Source: a virus
Direction: 5' to 3' (one strand)
Length of the DNA: 43,143 nucleotides
Virus record (IMG/VR): IMGVR_UViG_3300043446_002534
Location: 1-43,143 of that record
Every line of letters starts with the position of its first letter. Positions within the stretch are counted from its first letter, which is position 1. Shown piece after piece: positions 22,765-31,767 of this stretch. The notes beneath the pieces were generated by a model. The model had not been told where the DNA came from and made no database searches. It saw only the letters and a program-made list of their open reading frames with translations. The position numbers and the translations under genes are program-made.

Positions 22765-23868
22765 TTAAGCGATGTCGATAACAAGCGAACTATTAAGACG
22801 AGAAGCAACCATCGCGCCCGTTGATGTGATCGAGCGGAAGATTACAAACTGGTCTGAAGGCCGGGCTGGCGTATGATCACGGCGCCATTCATCCTGCATT
22901 GCAAAGAGGCGAATTGCGTCAGTGTCTAACCAGTAGCAGCGTTTTGAATTGCCGGCGTCATCGAGACTTGGGTCGTATTTAAATTCAACCCCGCCCCATT
23001 TAATTGACCCCATGTCAATTTGCTGCGTGCCAGTGTAGCCGTTCGTCGTCATCAAACCATTGGCGCGTACTTCTTTCTCAAGTGCGTCAAGGAATGCTGA
23101 ACCGCAAACAGCGAAATCTGGCTTGCCGCCGTAACGAGATAACTGGCGCTGCTCGTATTGGAGAACTTGCAACAAGGCGCCGCCATCGGCAGGATTTGTT
23201 GTCACGGCGCCGCCGCCATGACCAGCAAGCGCAGGCGTTGACGTTACAGCCGCTGCGTAAGCAGCCGTGCGTGCGCGATTACGCCACCACTTGTTATCGA
23301 CGCACGAAAGCCCGCCAACGGTGCCGGCGGCCGGATTGTCTTTAACAAGAGAAGCAAGGCCTGCCATTGCTTTCGCATCAGCAACGCCATCCGAGTACGC
23401 AAGCGAGTTCATTCCCCTGACATATTGCTCGCCAAGAGCGAAGATCTTGTCCTGCAACAAGTCCACGAGGGCTGTTAATTCGCGCTGGGAGTGGTTCGAC
23501 GTGTTCTCCCCGTTAGTGTCGCGAACGCTCACGCCATCGATTTTGAGCTCAGTCATGGTCATGGTGAGACCAATATGATGCTCGCGCCAAGCGTATTCCG
23601 CACGCTTGATATTTGCAGGCGTCATGAATGCGACTTTATCGTTATGAGTAAAGCCTTTCACAACGTCATTGCCGCTGCCGTCGCCAAATTCACCTTCGAC
23701 TGCAAGGGAAATTTTTCCTTTGCCGCCTGGGAATGTTTTCTTCTTGCCTTCCAGCTTGTCCCAAAGAGGACGAGCTTGAAGCGTCTGTCTGAACACGTCG
23801 CCACGATTAAAGTAAAAATCGAGTGCGGCGTTCGCAATATTTGCGAGTTCGCCTGCCGTAAATGCCAT
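22765..23868 (-). CDS. Major capsid protein (HK97-like fold)
   Basis: A 367-residue protein following the scaffold gene. It shows features of podovirus major capsid proteins: a charged N-terminal part ('KKTFPGGKGKISLAVEGEFG'), an E-loop-like region, and long helices with 'GLTMTMTELKIDGVSV' and 'LVDLLQDKIFALGEQYVRGM' (spine helix). The C-terminal part has 'KWGGVEFKYDPSLDD' and 'YWLDTDAIRLFAMQDEW'. The fold assignment is from the pattern and gene order, not a search. Expression is likely high: it has a hairpin leader and GGAGAG ribosome site, and is followed by a double hairpin. Confidence 0.8.
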   Translation of the reverse strand: MAFTAGELANIANAALDFYFNRGDVFRQTLQARPLWDKLEGKKKTFPGGKGKISLAVEGEFGDGSGNDVVKGFTHNDKVAFMTPANIKRAEYAWREHHIGLTMTMTELKIDGVSVRDTNGENTSNHSQRELTALVDLLQDKIFALGEQYVRGMNSLAYSDGVADAKAMAGLASLVKDNPAAGTVGGLSCVDNKWWRNRARTAAYAAAVTSTPALAGHGGGAVTTNPADGGALLQVLQYEQRQLSRYGGKPDFAVCGSAFLDALEKEVRANGLMTTNGYTGTQQIDMGSIKWGGVEFKYDPSLDDAGNSKRCYWLDTDAIRLFAMQDEWRRDHTPARPSDQFVIFRSITSTGAMVASRLNSSLVIDIA

Positions 23869-23881
23869 TTACTCTCTCCAT

Positions 23882-23900
23882 GTCGGCCTTGAGAACCGAC
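23882..23900 (-). promoter_or_regulatory. Conserved 19-base hairpin before the capsid gene
   Basis: GTCGG (23882-23886) pairs with CCGAC (23896-23900) around a 9-base loop. The same 19 bases occur before the scaffold gene at 24973-24991. It lies immediately after the scaffold stop and just upstream of ATGGAGAGAGTAA and the capsid ATG. Confidence 0.6.
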
Positions 23901-23901
23901 G

Positions 23902-24948
23902 TTAACCTCGAGCCAGTGCGTTTTTCACTGCGTCCATTAATGTTTTGGGTTGAGGACGTGACGAGGGGGTTTGTGGATTTGAGCGTCCCGGCTGCGGCGC
24001 CGTTGCGCGAACTGGTTGCTGAATGCGACGGTATTGCGCAGTAACCTCGTTGTAGGCTTGCTGAGTTATTGCGATTGCCTCATCAACGGAATTAATACGA
24101 CCGCCACGCTCGAACAGTATTGCTTGCGCCGCTCGACGGACACTCTCTTGCTTTGCTTTATAGTCGGGGTCGCTCGCAGCGAGACGTTGCTCGAAGGCCG
24201 TAACAGATCTTTGCACATTGTCCTTCGCCTGCGCAGAAACAAAATGCTCTTGTTGAGCCTGCATCTGCCTGGCGCGAACTTCGTAATTAGACCGCTCAAA
24301 TCGCGTTGTCGCAAATTTGTGCGCAGCCTCTGGGGTCATTTGTTGGTTTGCAACCATCTGATCTAAGTCAGGCGGTAAAACAATTCCAAGCACCTCCTGG
24401 GTATGACGAATAATTGGCGCGATGCGTTCATAGAACCCAGCGTAATCGCCCTTATTCACCATCACCAACAAATCCAGCGCGTCGATTATACCATCTGTTG
24501 AAAGTTGGTTCGATTGCTGAAAATTGTGTAGCTGTTGTCCAATCTCCGCCGCCGGCCTCATTGCAGCGACCTCATCGCGCAACTGTCGCCTTTCGCGGAG
24601 CAATTTATTGATCTTTTTTCGCGTCTGTATCGGAATGTCTTTAGACGTTTCTTCTACGTCAGCGACTTCTTCGCCTTCTTGCTGTTCTTCTCCTGCCTTA
24701 ACCTCTCCTTCAGCTTCTGAGGATGGGGCTTCCTCTTTCCGCATCGCGTCCTCGACAGTCGGCTCGGGCGTGGGGTCAGCCACCTTGAGCACGGCGTCGA
24801 GTAACGTCTCTTTGGAATTTTCCCCGGATGTCTCAGACGACGTCGATGACGACGCGTCCGTAGATGGCGTGGACGATACTGTATCAGTCGCTGGAGCTCC
24901 GCTCTCAACGTGCGTGTCGGTATCGTTTAAATTTTCATCGCCCTGCAC
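23902..24948 (-). CDS. Scaffolding protein
   Basis: A 348-residue acidic, helical protein between portal and capsid genes. The first 110 residues are Ser/Thr/Glu-rich and disordered. The middle holds coiled-coil segments ('RKKINKLLRERRQLRDEVAA', 'YEVRARQMQAQQEHFVSAQA'), and the C-terminus ends in Pro/Gln then a basic helix (PKTLMDAVKNALARG) of the kind that contacts capsid protein. The start is a GTG at 24948 with AAGGAG upstream. It would guide procapsid assembly and then leave the head. Confidence 0.8.
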   Translation of the reverse strand: MQGDENLNDTDTHVESGAPATDTVSSTPSTDASSSTSSETSGENSKETLLDAVLKVADPTPEPTVEDAMRKEEAPSSEAEGEVKAGEEQQEGEEVADVEETSKDIPIQTRKKINKLLRERRQLRDEVAAMRPAAEIGQQLHNFQQSNQLSTDGIIDALDLLVMVNKGDYAGFYERIAPIIRHTQEVLGIVLPPDLDQMVANQQMTPEAAHKFATTRFERSNYEVRARQMQAQQEHFVSAQAKDNVQRSVTAFEQRLAASDPDYKAKQESVRRAAQAILFERGGRINSVDEAIAITQQAYNEVTAQYRRIQQPVRATAPQPGRSNPQTPSSRPQPKTLMDAVKNALARG

Positions 24949-24969
24949 TCGGCTTCTCCTTGTTGCTGG

Positions 24970-24994
24970 ACGTCGGCCTTGAGAACCGACGTCG
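24970..24994 (-). promoter_or_regulatory. Conserved hairpin before the scaffold gene
   Basis: GACGTCGG (24970-24977) pairs with CCGACGTC (24987-24994), an 8-bp stem with the same 9-base loop as the capsid leader hairpin. Nineteen bases are identical between the two. Confidence 0.6.
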
Positions 24995-25019
24995 TCATAT
25001 CAGAAATGTAGCGGACTTG

Positions 25020-27350
25020 CTACATTCCAGGTGCGCCACTCATTTGTGGCGTATGCGGCGCCGGCGCAGCGGAATGCGGCTCCGGCGGTTTTGGCGCATT
25101 GTTGGCGCCTTGCGGGCCTTGCTGCCCTGGCGTCATTGCAGCGCCGCCACTTGCGCCAATTGGCGGAGGCTTTGCTGCATTCAATGAAGAAATACTCGGA
25201 ACGCCTTCAGCGAGTAAGGCGTCAACGTCGAGTTTATCATCCAATCTTTTAATCGCCTCTTTAGCGAGAGAAATTGGATTAATGCCTGGAAGCTGCATTA
25301 AAATTGGCGCTAGTTTTTCAAAGGCCATCAATTCCATTTGCTGATTTGGACGACCGCTTGATCCGGCTTCAATTTCCAACATCAAATCTTTTGCGACCTC
25401 TGCTTTCGTTAGCGAAGGCCAAATCGCTCCAGGGCCGACAACTGATTTTACAACCTCCTCAGAACAATTCAGCAAAAGGATTTGTCCGGCAGCGCGCGCG
25501 ATTTCTGTTAACGTGACGTCAATATTATCCATATTCAGACCAAGAGATCCGGCCTGACTTGCTTGCGCGATGGACGTCTCTGTCGCTGTTTTACCTGCCG
25601 GCCCGCCGAGCGTCGCCTCTTGCGTTCCGACGGCGCGCGTCAGATCCATGAACACTGGATTGACCTCGTATAAATTTGGATCAAGCGGCACGCCAGTTAA
25701 TGGCTGAACGACTTGCTTGATGTCTTGATTAGGCTGCAAACCAGAAACGGAAATCAGTGCGTTGACTGGGTGCGTTCGCAACGCCTCAAGATCGTCCTCA
25801 GACAATAAGCCCTCGGCGTAAACCATTTTCGGTCTATTCGCCATGCGATGCTCGCGCAGGCCTTGCCTGGAGCGATTGAGTTCGAGTTGCATTGGGCGAA
25901 TTAATGAGACGTCGCTGATTGGGTAAACTTTACCTTCGACCTCATTAAGGGCCACCAAAAACCAAGGCCAGAACCTGTCAGTATATTCCGCCGGGCTTTC
26001 TGGATTACGCAAGAAATCTGGGTAGCCGTCGCAAATTGTATAAACCAGCCCGTCTTTTTTATTCCAGACTTCCCACACTAATGCGCTTGAACTGTCCCCT
26101 TCAGAAATTTGCGTGTCTTCGCCTCTGTGTTCCCACAACAAGCGCGCTTTTTCAAAATCGCTATTCGTGTCGAGACGATTATACGATGTGAAATTTGTTC
26201 CAACATCGACGCCATACGTTTCTTTAATTTCGTTGGTCGTCATTATAAATTCTTCAGCGACCCAATCAGCGTTTAAAAAATTACGCAATTCAATGCATCT
26301 CGGGTCTGGGATGACGGCCGTCGGTTTCGGGTAAGAGAGCAACAAGCCTTCCCTTACGACGATCTCTGTGTCCTTGTGTAAATCTTCGATCAAAAGGCGC
26401 AATTGTTCCGCTTCTGCGCTGTCAGGCTGCGTCTCATTATCGGCAATGTCGGCTGAAATTCTTTCGATCGTGCTAAGACGTTGCTGCATGTCAGCGATAC
26501 GCAATTCGACGTCTGCGTTTTTACCCATGACGCGCTGGAACCCAAGACGTATCCAGCCAACGCCGCTTGTCACCGCGCGACGCACGACTAATTTCATCAT
26601 TGTTTTAAATGGCGCAGGCTGTTCCGATAATTCGTAATCGTAAAGGAGCTCCAGCGTGCGCGCGATTTTCTTGCGCATCAGCAATTCTTGTTGAACTTGC
26701 TTTGCGTCTTCAATGACGGCCTGCGCCTCTTGCACGGCGACGGGGTCTGGCATCTCCGGGGGCGCCATTGGCATGCCCATTGCCGGGCCGGGCATTCCGT
26801 CAGGGCCAGGAGCTCCTGGCGTTTGCCCAGGCATAGGATGTCCGGCTGCGACAGACATCATCATCATTTGCTGCGCTTGTTGCGCCATCTTGGCTTGGTC
26901 AAGAACAGACTGAGCCTGTTTTAGGCTCTGCATATTCCCATCCCAAACCGTCGCCAGTAATTTTGGGCGGACGCGACAAACAGCCTTCGGATTTTTCGCG
27001 TAAAGAGACGCAACGCGCGTCTGTACGTGACGCAATACAATATTCGCGACGTATCGATCGTCCAGGGCGTCGTTGAATAATCCGGCCTTCGTTTCGTCCG
27101 GCCATTGCTCCCCGGCGGCGAAACGCTGGTCTTTCTCCATGCGCTTGAAATCTTTTTCCCAGTGACGCTTCGCCTGGGAGACCATCGCCGTCAATGAATT
27201 GACAAGGGCGGCGCGTTGAGGCGTCGGCTCCGGCTTCTCGCGCTCCATGACCTTCTCGCCGGGCATTGTCGGGGCGTCATGCTCGTCCAGCAATGGCGGC
27301 AAATCCATTGGGCCTTCTTCCATAAATCCGAGTGGATCGTCGCCTTCCAT
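25020..27350 (-). CDS. Portal protein (P22-like family)
   Basis: A 776-residue portal protein from the ATG at 27350, which has GGAGG six bases upstream and overlaps the TerL stop. The N-terminal 'SLTAMVSQAKRHWEKDFKRM' and 'AGEQWPDETK....RYVANIV' are typical of P22-type portals. A Met/Pro/Gly-rich insertion sits around residues 160-205. The central part contains 'LNRSRQGLREHRMANRPKMV' and 'GGPAGKTATETSIAQASQAG', both characteristic. It forms the head vertex ring for DNA entry. The C-terminus is Pro/Ala-rich. Confidence 0.85.
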   Translation of the reverse strand: MEGDDPLGFMEEGPMDLPPLLDEHDAPTMPGEKVMEREKPEPTPQRAALVNSLTAMVSQAKRHWEKDFKRMEKDQRFAAGEQWPDETKAGLFNDALDDRYVANIVLRHVQTRVASLYAKNPKAVCRVRPKLLATVWDGNMQSLKQAQSVLDQAKMAQQAQQMMMMSVAAGHPMPGQTPGAPGPDGMPGPAMGMPMAPPEMPDPVAVQEAQAVIEDAKQVQQELLMRKKIARTLELLYDYELSEQPAPFKTMMKLVVRRAVTSGVGWIRLGFQRVMGKNADVELRIADMQQRLSTIERISADIADNETQPDSAEAEQLRLLIEDLHKDTEIVVREGLLLSYPKPTAVIPDPRCIELRNFLNADWVAEEFIMTTNEIKETYGVDVGTNFTSYNRLDTNSDFEKARLLWEHRGEDTQISEGDSSSALVWEVWNKKDGLVYTICDGYPDFLRNPESPAEYTDRFWPWFLVALNEVEGKVYPISDVSLIRPMQLELNRSRQGLREHRMANRPKMVYAEGLLSEDDLEALRTHPVNALISVSGLQPNQDIKQVVQPLTGVPLDPNLYEVNPVFMDLTRAVGTQEATLGGPAGKTATETSIAQASQAGSLGLNMDNIDVTLTEIARAAGQILLLNCSEEVVKSVVGPGAIWPSLTKAEVAKDLMLEIEAGSSGRPNQQMELMAFEKLAPILMQLPGINPISLAKEAIKRLDDKLDVDALLAEGVPSISSLNAAKPPPIGASGGAAMTPGQQGPQGANNAPKPPEPHSAAPAPHTPQMSGAPGM

Positions 27351-28915
27351 CACCAACCTCCATTACGCGTGCGGAGCTCTCGCTCTTTCCGACGCGTGTC
27401 TTGTTTGATCCAGCCCATTGTGTATGGAGCGGGGCCTTTTTCTGGTTTCTTTATACGGTTCGCGCCATGCTGAATTGCAATGCCTAATCCAATATAACTC
27501 AATGCGTCCACAGCGTCGTCTCGCGCGCCGTAGGGGAATTTCAAAAGCTCGTCTTTGAATTCCATGTACCAGGGCGCGTAAGACGGGAGGTAAACCATGC
27601 CCATGCTGATGCGACCGCGGATTGATTGAGCGCGTGACGCCTTATCCAATACAGGCACAATTTCATCGATGGACGTGAAGACTTGCCTCTCCAGCATTCT
27701 CTTACGCAAAAACGGGCCAATTGATTTGCTGATGTGTCCGCGCTCCGCAAACCACATTTGCGGGCGATATTTTTCCATGCGGTCGATCATCGCCTCAATA
27801 ACGACGTCAGGGGGCGATCGCTCCCAGAATATATCGTCCATCACCCAAATATTGCTGTCTGCGTCAATGCCGACTGTAATTAAGCACGTCTTGTCTCGAT
27901 CCTGCTTAACTGAAACAGCGTGATCGGACGCGCAGTAAAATCTCAATTGATCCATTGGCGGGCGATCGTGCGGCCTGGCGTATGTGCGCAGCTTGTCGCC
28001 GTCAAAGAAATTTCCTTTCTCTGGCGTGGGGCTCGACATATACAGCGCCTGGAAGCCGCGCGGGTCAGCGTCTCGCAAATCGTGTAAGTATTCTTTTGGG
28101 AATTTCTCAGGCCAGAGAGCTTCTCCTGGCTTGCGCATCAAGACGTCATTATCTCGCGCGAGCGCAGGCAAAGAAATTTGTTTCCATTTTTTTGCTTCTG
28201 TGGCCGAGTAATAAGAATTTGTCTTATCTAACAAGCGACCGATAACGTCATCTTCCGTCCATCGCGTGTTAATTAAAACAATTCTACCGCTACTCGATAA
28301 GAGGCGCGTTTTGAGCACCTCGTTGAACCATTTCCAGATGCGATCGCGCTGCAAGAGACTGTCAGCCTCTGCGCGACCTTTAACAAAGTCATCGCCTAAA
28401 ACAATATCGGCGCCTCGGCCCGTAATAGATCCGCCGACGCCAGTAAAAAACATTTTACCGCCTTGATCGAGTTCGAGACGATCAACTGACGCCGCGCCCG
28501 CTTTTAAATTCACGCCAGGAAAAACTTGCGCGTAGAGAGGGTCTTCAAGAAGGGCTCTGACGTCGCGACCGAAATCATTCGCGAGATCTTGGTTATACGT
28601 TGCGAATATCACGCTCTTTGTTGGATTGCGCCCAAGAAACCACGCAGGAAATAATCTTGAAACAAGTTCAGATTTTCCATGCCTTGGCGCAAGATCGACA
28701 ATTAATCTTTTTAATTCGCCACGCTCAACGCGCTCCATCGCCGTTGCAATCACAATGTGATGCTTGGCCGCTTGATACGTTGACTTGTCTGGGTCTTCAT
28801 ACGCGTCCTGATCAGGGCGCATGAATTTCGCAAAATCAATTAAATCGTCCTTCGCGCGCAATGCTGCGCGGCGACGTTTCAACGCAAGAAGATAGCGTTC
28901 TTCTTCTGGCGTCAC
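27350..28915 (-). CDS. terL: Terminase large subunit
   Basis: A 521-residue packaging motor. Walker A 'DLAPRHGKSELVSR' (P77-S82), Walker B 'ADIVLGDDFV' with D175/D176, and the coupling-type 'NTRWTEDDVIGRLLD' identify the ATPase. The C-terminal RNase H-like nuclease shows an Asp in 'FYCASDHAVS', and 'DDAVDALSYIG' near the end. It cuts concatemers and pumps DNA into the head. The GTG start overlaps the stop of the upstream tail gene (GTGA) with no good ribosome site, so translation is probably coupled. Unusually, tail fibre genes come before it. Confidence 0.9.
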   Translation of the reverse strand: MTPEEERYLLALKRRRAALRAKDDLIDFAKFMRPDQDAYEDPDKSTYQAAKHHIVIATAMERVERGELKRLIVDLAPRHGKSELVSRLFPAWFLGRNPTKSVIFATYNQDLANDFGRDVRALLEDPLYAQVFPGVNLKAGAASVDRLELDQGGKMFFTGVGGSITGRGADIVLGDDFVKGRAEADSLLQRDRIWKWFNEVLKTRLLSSSGRIVLINTRWTEDDVIGRLLDKTNSYYSATEAKKWKQISLPALARDNDVLMRKPGEALWPEKFPKEYLHDLRDADPRGFQALYMSSPTPEKGNFFDGDKLRTYARPHDRPPMDQLRFYCASDHAVSVKQDRDKTCLITVGIDADSNIWVMDDIFWERSPPDVVIEAMIDRMEKYRPQMWFAERGHISKSIGPFLRKRMLERQVFTSIDEIVPVLDKASRAQSIRGRISMGMVYLPSYAPWYMEFKDELLKFPYGARDDAVDALSYIGLGIAIQHGANRIKKPEKGPAPYTMGWIKQDTRRKERELRTRNGGW

Positions 28916-30051
28916 GTTATTTTGAACACTTTAATGACGTAAGGCGTAGCCGCCGAGTCATGTATATATGATCCATATATTGCACCTAGCTTGTGATCTA
29001 TAGCTAAATACTTGGGTTCTTTTGTTAGGCCAGAAATCCATCGGCTATTTATCACGCCATTAACGTCTATTTTCATAATATGATACGCCGCCCCGTTCGC
29101 TACGACACGGTAGGCGTTCCCCAAACCATCGGCCAACATATTACAAGACGTTACGGTGTCGCCGTTAGTATGTGCAGCCCAAGTAGCCTCTATCGCTTGA
29201 CCGGGGCGGCGTCTAGCGGTGCCATACGGCGTGGAGAAATACACTGTCCCGTTAGTCGTAATACAAAACGACATCATTCGGTTGTTTCCCGCAGCGCCCC
29301 AAGGTGTAGTTATAACTTCCTTAAAAACGCCCGCCGGAGATATGACTAGAACCTCGCGCGCCACCGACGCATTATCCATTATGTAGAAGTCATTATTAAA
29401 CACTTGTGAATAGGGGCCTAGATCGTTGATGTAATTGGTCAAAGTGGCGAATGCCTTATTAACCGTCCCGTCTCTCGACGCTCTGCAAATTTGTTTAGGG
29501 CTAGTCTGTTCTGAATAATAACAATAATCGCCATTAGCAGACGCGCCGCATGTAGATACGTAAGTGCTTGCAGCGTTAAGATGACTAGTAACCGTCTCGT
29601 TGGGATGAATTATAGCTATTCTGGTAGAAGGGGTATTCGTAACGTTACAATTCCAAACCGCGTAGCCAGTGCCATCATTACCGAAAGAGATACTACCATA
29701 AGATCCTCTTAACTCTGGATCTTCATATATGTTTTCAGTGCTAACAACAGCGGTATTCTTATTTATCTTTATCAGTCTGTATTGGCGAAAGGAAGATATC
29801 ACTCCAGTATCCCCCATCCATATATTACCTGTGACGGGGTGAACTTCGATTTTCCAATAAACACTATTGAAAGTCGCAAAGTCTGGAATAAGCGTCCCTT
29901 GCGGAGCCTTTGGCCCATTCGGCCAAACTTGCTTCCACACGCCACCATCCTTGACCCATGCAGCTTGAACCGTCTTCCACGCGCCAGCGTCTTTCACCGA
30001 AAAGGATTTCGGCTCTTTCCAGACGCCGCCGTCTTTCACATACGTCGGCAT
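28912..30051 (-). CDS. Tail/receptor-binding protein with W-repeat N-terminus and propeller-like C-terminus
   Basis: A 379-residue protein. The N-terminus has three tandem units of 'VKDGGVWK', 'VKDAGAWK' and 'VKDGGVWK' (residues 5-40), a module shared in degenerate form with the gene at 30752. The remainder is beta-rich with repeated 'NGDYCYYSE', 'GNIWMGDTG' and 'NGTVYFS' turns, suggesting a beta-propeller (NHL-like). It is probably a receptor-binding or tail-spike component attached by the N-terminal repeats. It overlaps terL by four bases. The function is inferred. Confidence 0.6.
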   Translation of the reverse strand: MPTYVKDGGVWKEPKSFSVKDAGAWKTVQAAWVKDGGVWKQVWPNGPKAPQGTLIPDFATFNSVYWKIEVHPVTGNIWMGDTGVISSFRQYRLIKINKNTAVVSTENIYEDPELRGSYGSISFGNDGTGYAVWNCNVTNTPSTRIAIIHPNETVTSHLNAASTYVSTCGASANGDYCYYSEQTSPKQICRASRDGTVNKAFATLTNYINDLGPYSQVFNNDFYIMDNASVAREVLVISPAGVFKEVITTPWGAAGNNRMMSFCITTNGTVYFSTPYGTARRRPGQAIEATWAAHTNGDTVTSCNMLADGLGNAYRVVANGAAYHIMKIDVNGVINSRWISGLTKEPKYLAIDHKLGAIYGSYIHDSAATPYVIKVFKIT

Positions 30052-30055
30052 AGCG

Positions 30056-30358
30056 TCAGACCTTCAACCACATCCAACCCTGACCGCCTTGTCCGGCGTC
30101 GGGATCGGCAGTCGAAATAATCATACTCAAAGCACCTGTTGGCCCAGTAGGGCCTTGTATGCCTTGTATGCCTTGGTCGCCTTTAGGCCCTTGAATACCT
30201 TGAGGCCCTTGGCTTCCTGTATCGCCTTTAGGCCCTTGAATGCCTTGAACGCCAGCGACGCCTCGCGCCTTCCAGACGCTTCCCGTCCATTCATACTGTA
30301 AATTTCCAGGCGACTGATAAAGCTGCCCTACGGTTGGATTACTTGGAAAGTCCATCAT
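30056..30358 (-). CDS. Short collagen-like tail protein
   Basis: A 100-residue protein. The N-terminus '[20 protein letters not shown]' with 'W.GSVWKA' is common in phage tail fibre/collar proteins. Residues 33-72 are G-x-y repeats ([18 protein letters not shown]) that would form a collagen-like triple helix. The end '[20 protein letters not shown]' resembles the last residues of the fibre at 31768 ('STADP...G..W.KV'), so this is likely a small paralogue of that fibre's ends. Confidence 0.65.
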   Translation of the reverse strand: MMDFPSNPTVGQLYQSPGNLQYEWTGSVWKARGVAGVQGIQGPKGDTGSQGPQGIQGPKGDQGIQGIQGPTGPTGALSMIISTADPDAGQGGQGWMWLKV

Positions 30359-30360
30359 CT

Positions 30361-30750
30361 TTAAGCGTCCTTAGACTGTAATGGCTGCACAACCCATGAA
30401 AGCGTCGCCTCATCCCAAACATAAAATTCAAAGTTTTTTGGAACAGGCTTTGGAATAGGCGCTTCCCATTCCGCCGTTGCTTTATTAAGCGTCCAAGACT
30501 TGTAAGGTTGCGGCAATGCAAAAGCGTCAATGTCTGAGTGATAGGTCATGCCCGAAGAGGCAAATCGCTTGCGAATATTGCCGTGATAGCTTGTTCTCAT
30601 CCATCGCGTATTTGCGCCAAAGATTGACTGCAAATAGGCAATGCCTTTTTCCTCACTGTCGTCGCCATGCTCATCTTGCTCGTCTTCGTTGCGAACAACT
30701 AAAACGCGCAAAACAACATCGTGCTCATCTAATTCTGCGTAATGCGCCAT
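30361..30750 (-). CDS. Conserved phage tail-region protein
   Basis: A 129-residue protein from '[20 protein letters not shown]', one base after the preceding stop. The pattern '[20 protein letters not shown]' followed by 'Y....DAF..P.P..SW.L' and 'W.AP.P.P' and '[11 protein letters not shown]' is one I know from many marine and cyanobacterial phage structural regions. Function is unknown; it is probably a minor virion protein or tail-fibre assembly factor. An upstream start at 30840 was rejected because it would overlap the previous gene by 89 bases. Confidence 0.7.
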   Translation of the reverse strand: MAHYAELDEHDVVLRVLVVRNEDEQDEHGDDSEEKGIAYLQSIFGANTRWMRTSYHGNIRKRFASSGMTYHSDIDAFALPQPYKSWTLNKATAEWEAPIPKPVPKNFEFYVWDEATLSWVVQPLQSKDA

Positions 30751-30751
30751 G

Positions 30752-31762
30752 TCAGAACGTGATGCTCCCCGTGCCTGTGAAGCGATACCAATGATAGCCG
30801 CCGCTTTGTGAGTGAGATGCGCCAGAGACGCTTTTTGCAACGGGGAATGTGTCGGGATAGCGGATGCAGACTATGCCCGAACCGCCAGCGTGTGGGCCGT
30901 TATTATTAGTCATTGATGAACCGCCGCCGCCGCCTGTATTGGGTTGGCCTGCGGAACCATTTGGGCCAGCGGCGCCGCCGCCGCCTTGAGAATTGCCAGG
31001 AACGTCAGAGTTAAAACGTGCACACATGCCGCTGCCGCCAGCCGCATACCATTGCCCGTCAAGCCATTGTTTTCCCACGCCGCCTATACTGGGAGATCCA
31101 GAGCTGTTTCCTCCTATGCCATCCCCACCAGCGCCGCCACCGCCGCCGCTGTGCCTATATGTGCTGCCGTAAGGGTCTGTAGTCCAATTCGCACCCGCCC
31201 TTCCCTGGTCTGTAGCAGGAAACGGATAGCGATTACTGCCGGAAGGCCATTGATACGAGGAAGACCCAGAGCCGCTACCGTAGCCGCCTAACGGTGTGAG
31301 AAGACTAGCGTCAATCGCTCCTTTGGCATAGAAAATCCCAGGCGCTCCCCCTCGCCCGACAATACCAGCAAAAGAGCTTTGCTCTCCTATCCTGCCGCCA
31401 AGGTATTCCAGGCCAGAGGGGAAATTCTGCATGGCGTAAATTGCTGCGCCTCCTGCGCCGACTACAACAGGATAAGCAACTCCTGGCGTGACTGCTACGG
31501 TGCCTGAGACATACCCGCCTGCACCGGCGCCGCCTGGTGCGCCGTAAGCGTCCGAACCATCGTTTTTAGTGCTACTGCCGCCGCCGCCAACGACTAAGTA
31601 TTCGACTGATGATGGCCCTGGCGGCGTATTCGGGAAAATCTTCTTCCACGCGCCAGAAGAAAAAACCCAACCTTCTTTAATCTCTTTCCACGCGTTGCTT
31701 GAATAAACCCAACCTTTCGATGGGCTTTTCCAAGCATTATCTTTCCGCGTCCAGAGAGGCAT
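30752..31762 (-). CDS. Glycine-rich tail fibre/receptor-binding protein
   Basis: A 336-residue protein. The N-terminus has three 'W...(N/G)AWK' units ('TRKDNAWKSPSKGWVYSSNA', 'GWVFSSGAWKKIFP'). After 'VEYLVVGGGGSS' comes a long Gly/Ser-rich domain with many GGGG and Tyr/Trp residues, closing with 'GYHWYRFTGTGSITF'. Glycine-rich domains of this kind form the distal receptor-binding part of phage fibres. Long Gly loops suggest variation, but no retroelement or variable repeat is seen. Confidence 0.7.
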   Translation of the reverse strand: MPLWTRKDNAWKSPSKGWVYSSNAWKEIKEGWVFSSGAWKKIFPNTPPGPSSVEYLVVGGGGSSTKNDGSDAYGAPGGAGAGGYVSGTVAVTPGVAYPVVVGAGGAAIYAMQNFPSGLEYLGGRIGEQSSFAGIVGRGGAPGIFYAKGAIDASLLTPLGGYGSGSGSSSYQWPSGSNRYPFPATDQGRAGANWTTDPYGSTYRHSGGGGGAGGDGIGGNSSGSPSIGGVGKQWLDGQWYAAGGSGMCARFNSDVPGNSQGGGGAAGPNGSAGQPNTGGGGGSSMTNNNGPHAGGSGIVCIRYPDTFPVAKSVSGASHSQSGGYHWYRFTGTGSITF

Positions 31763-31767
31763 GGCGC

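Noticed and set aside
30752-31762. Diversity-generating retroelement in the Gly-rich fibre
   Set aside because: No reverse transcriptase or template repeat is present in the window.
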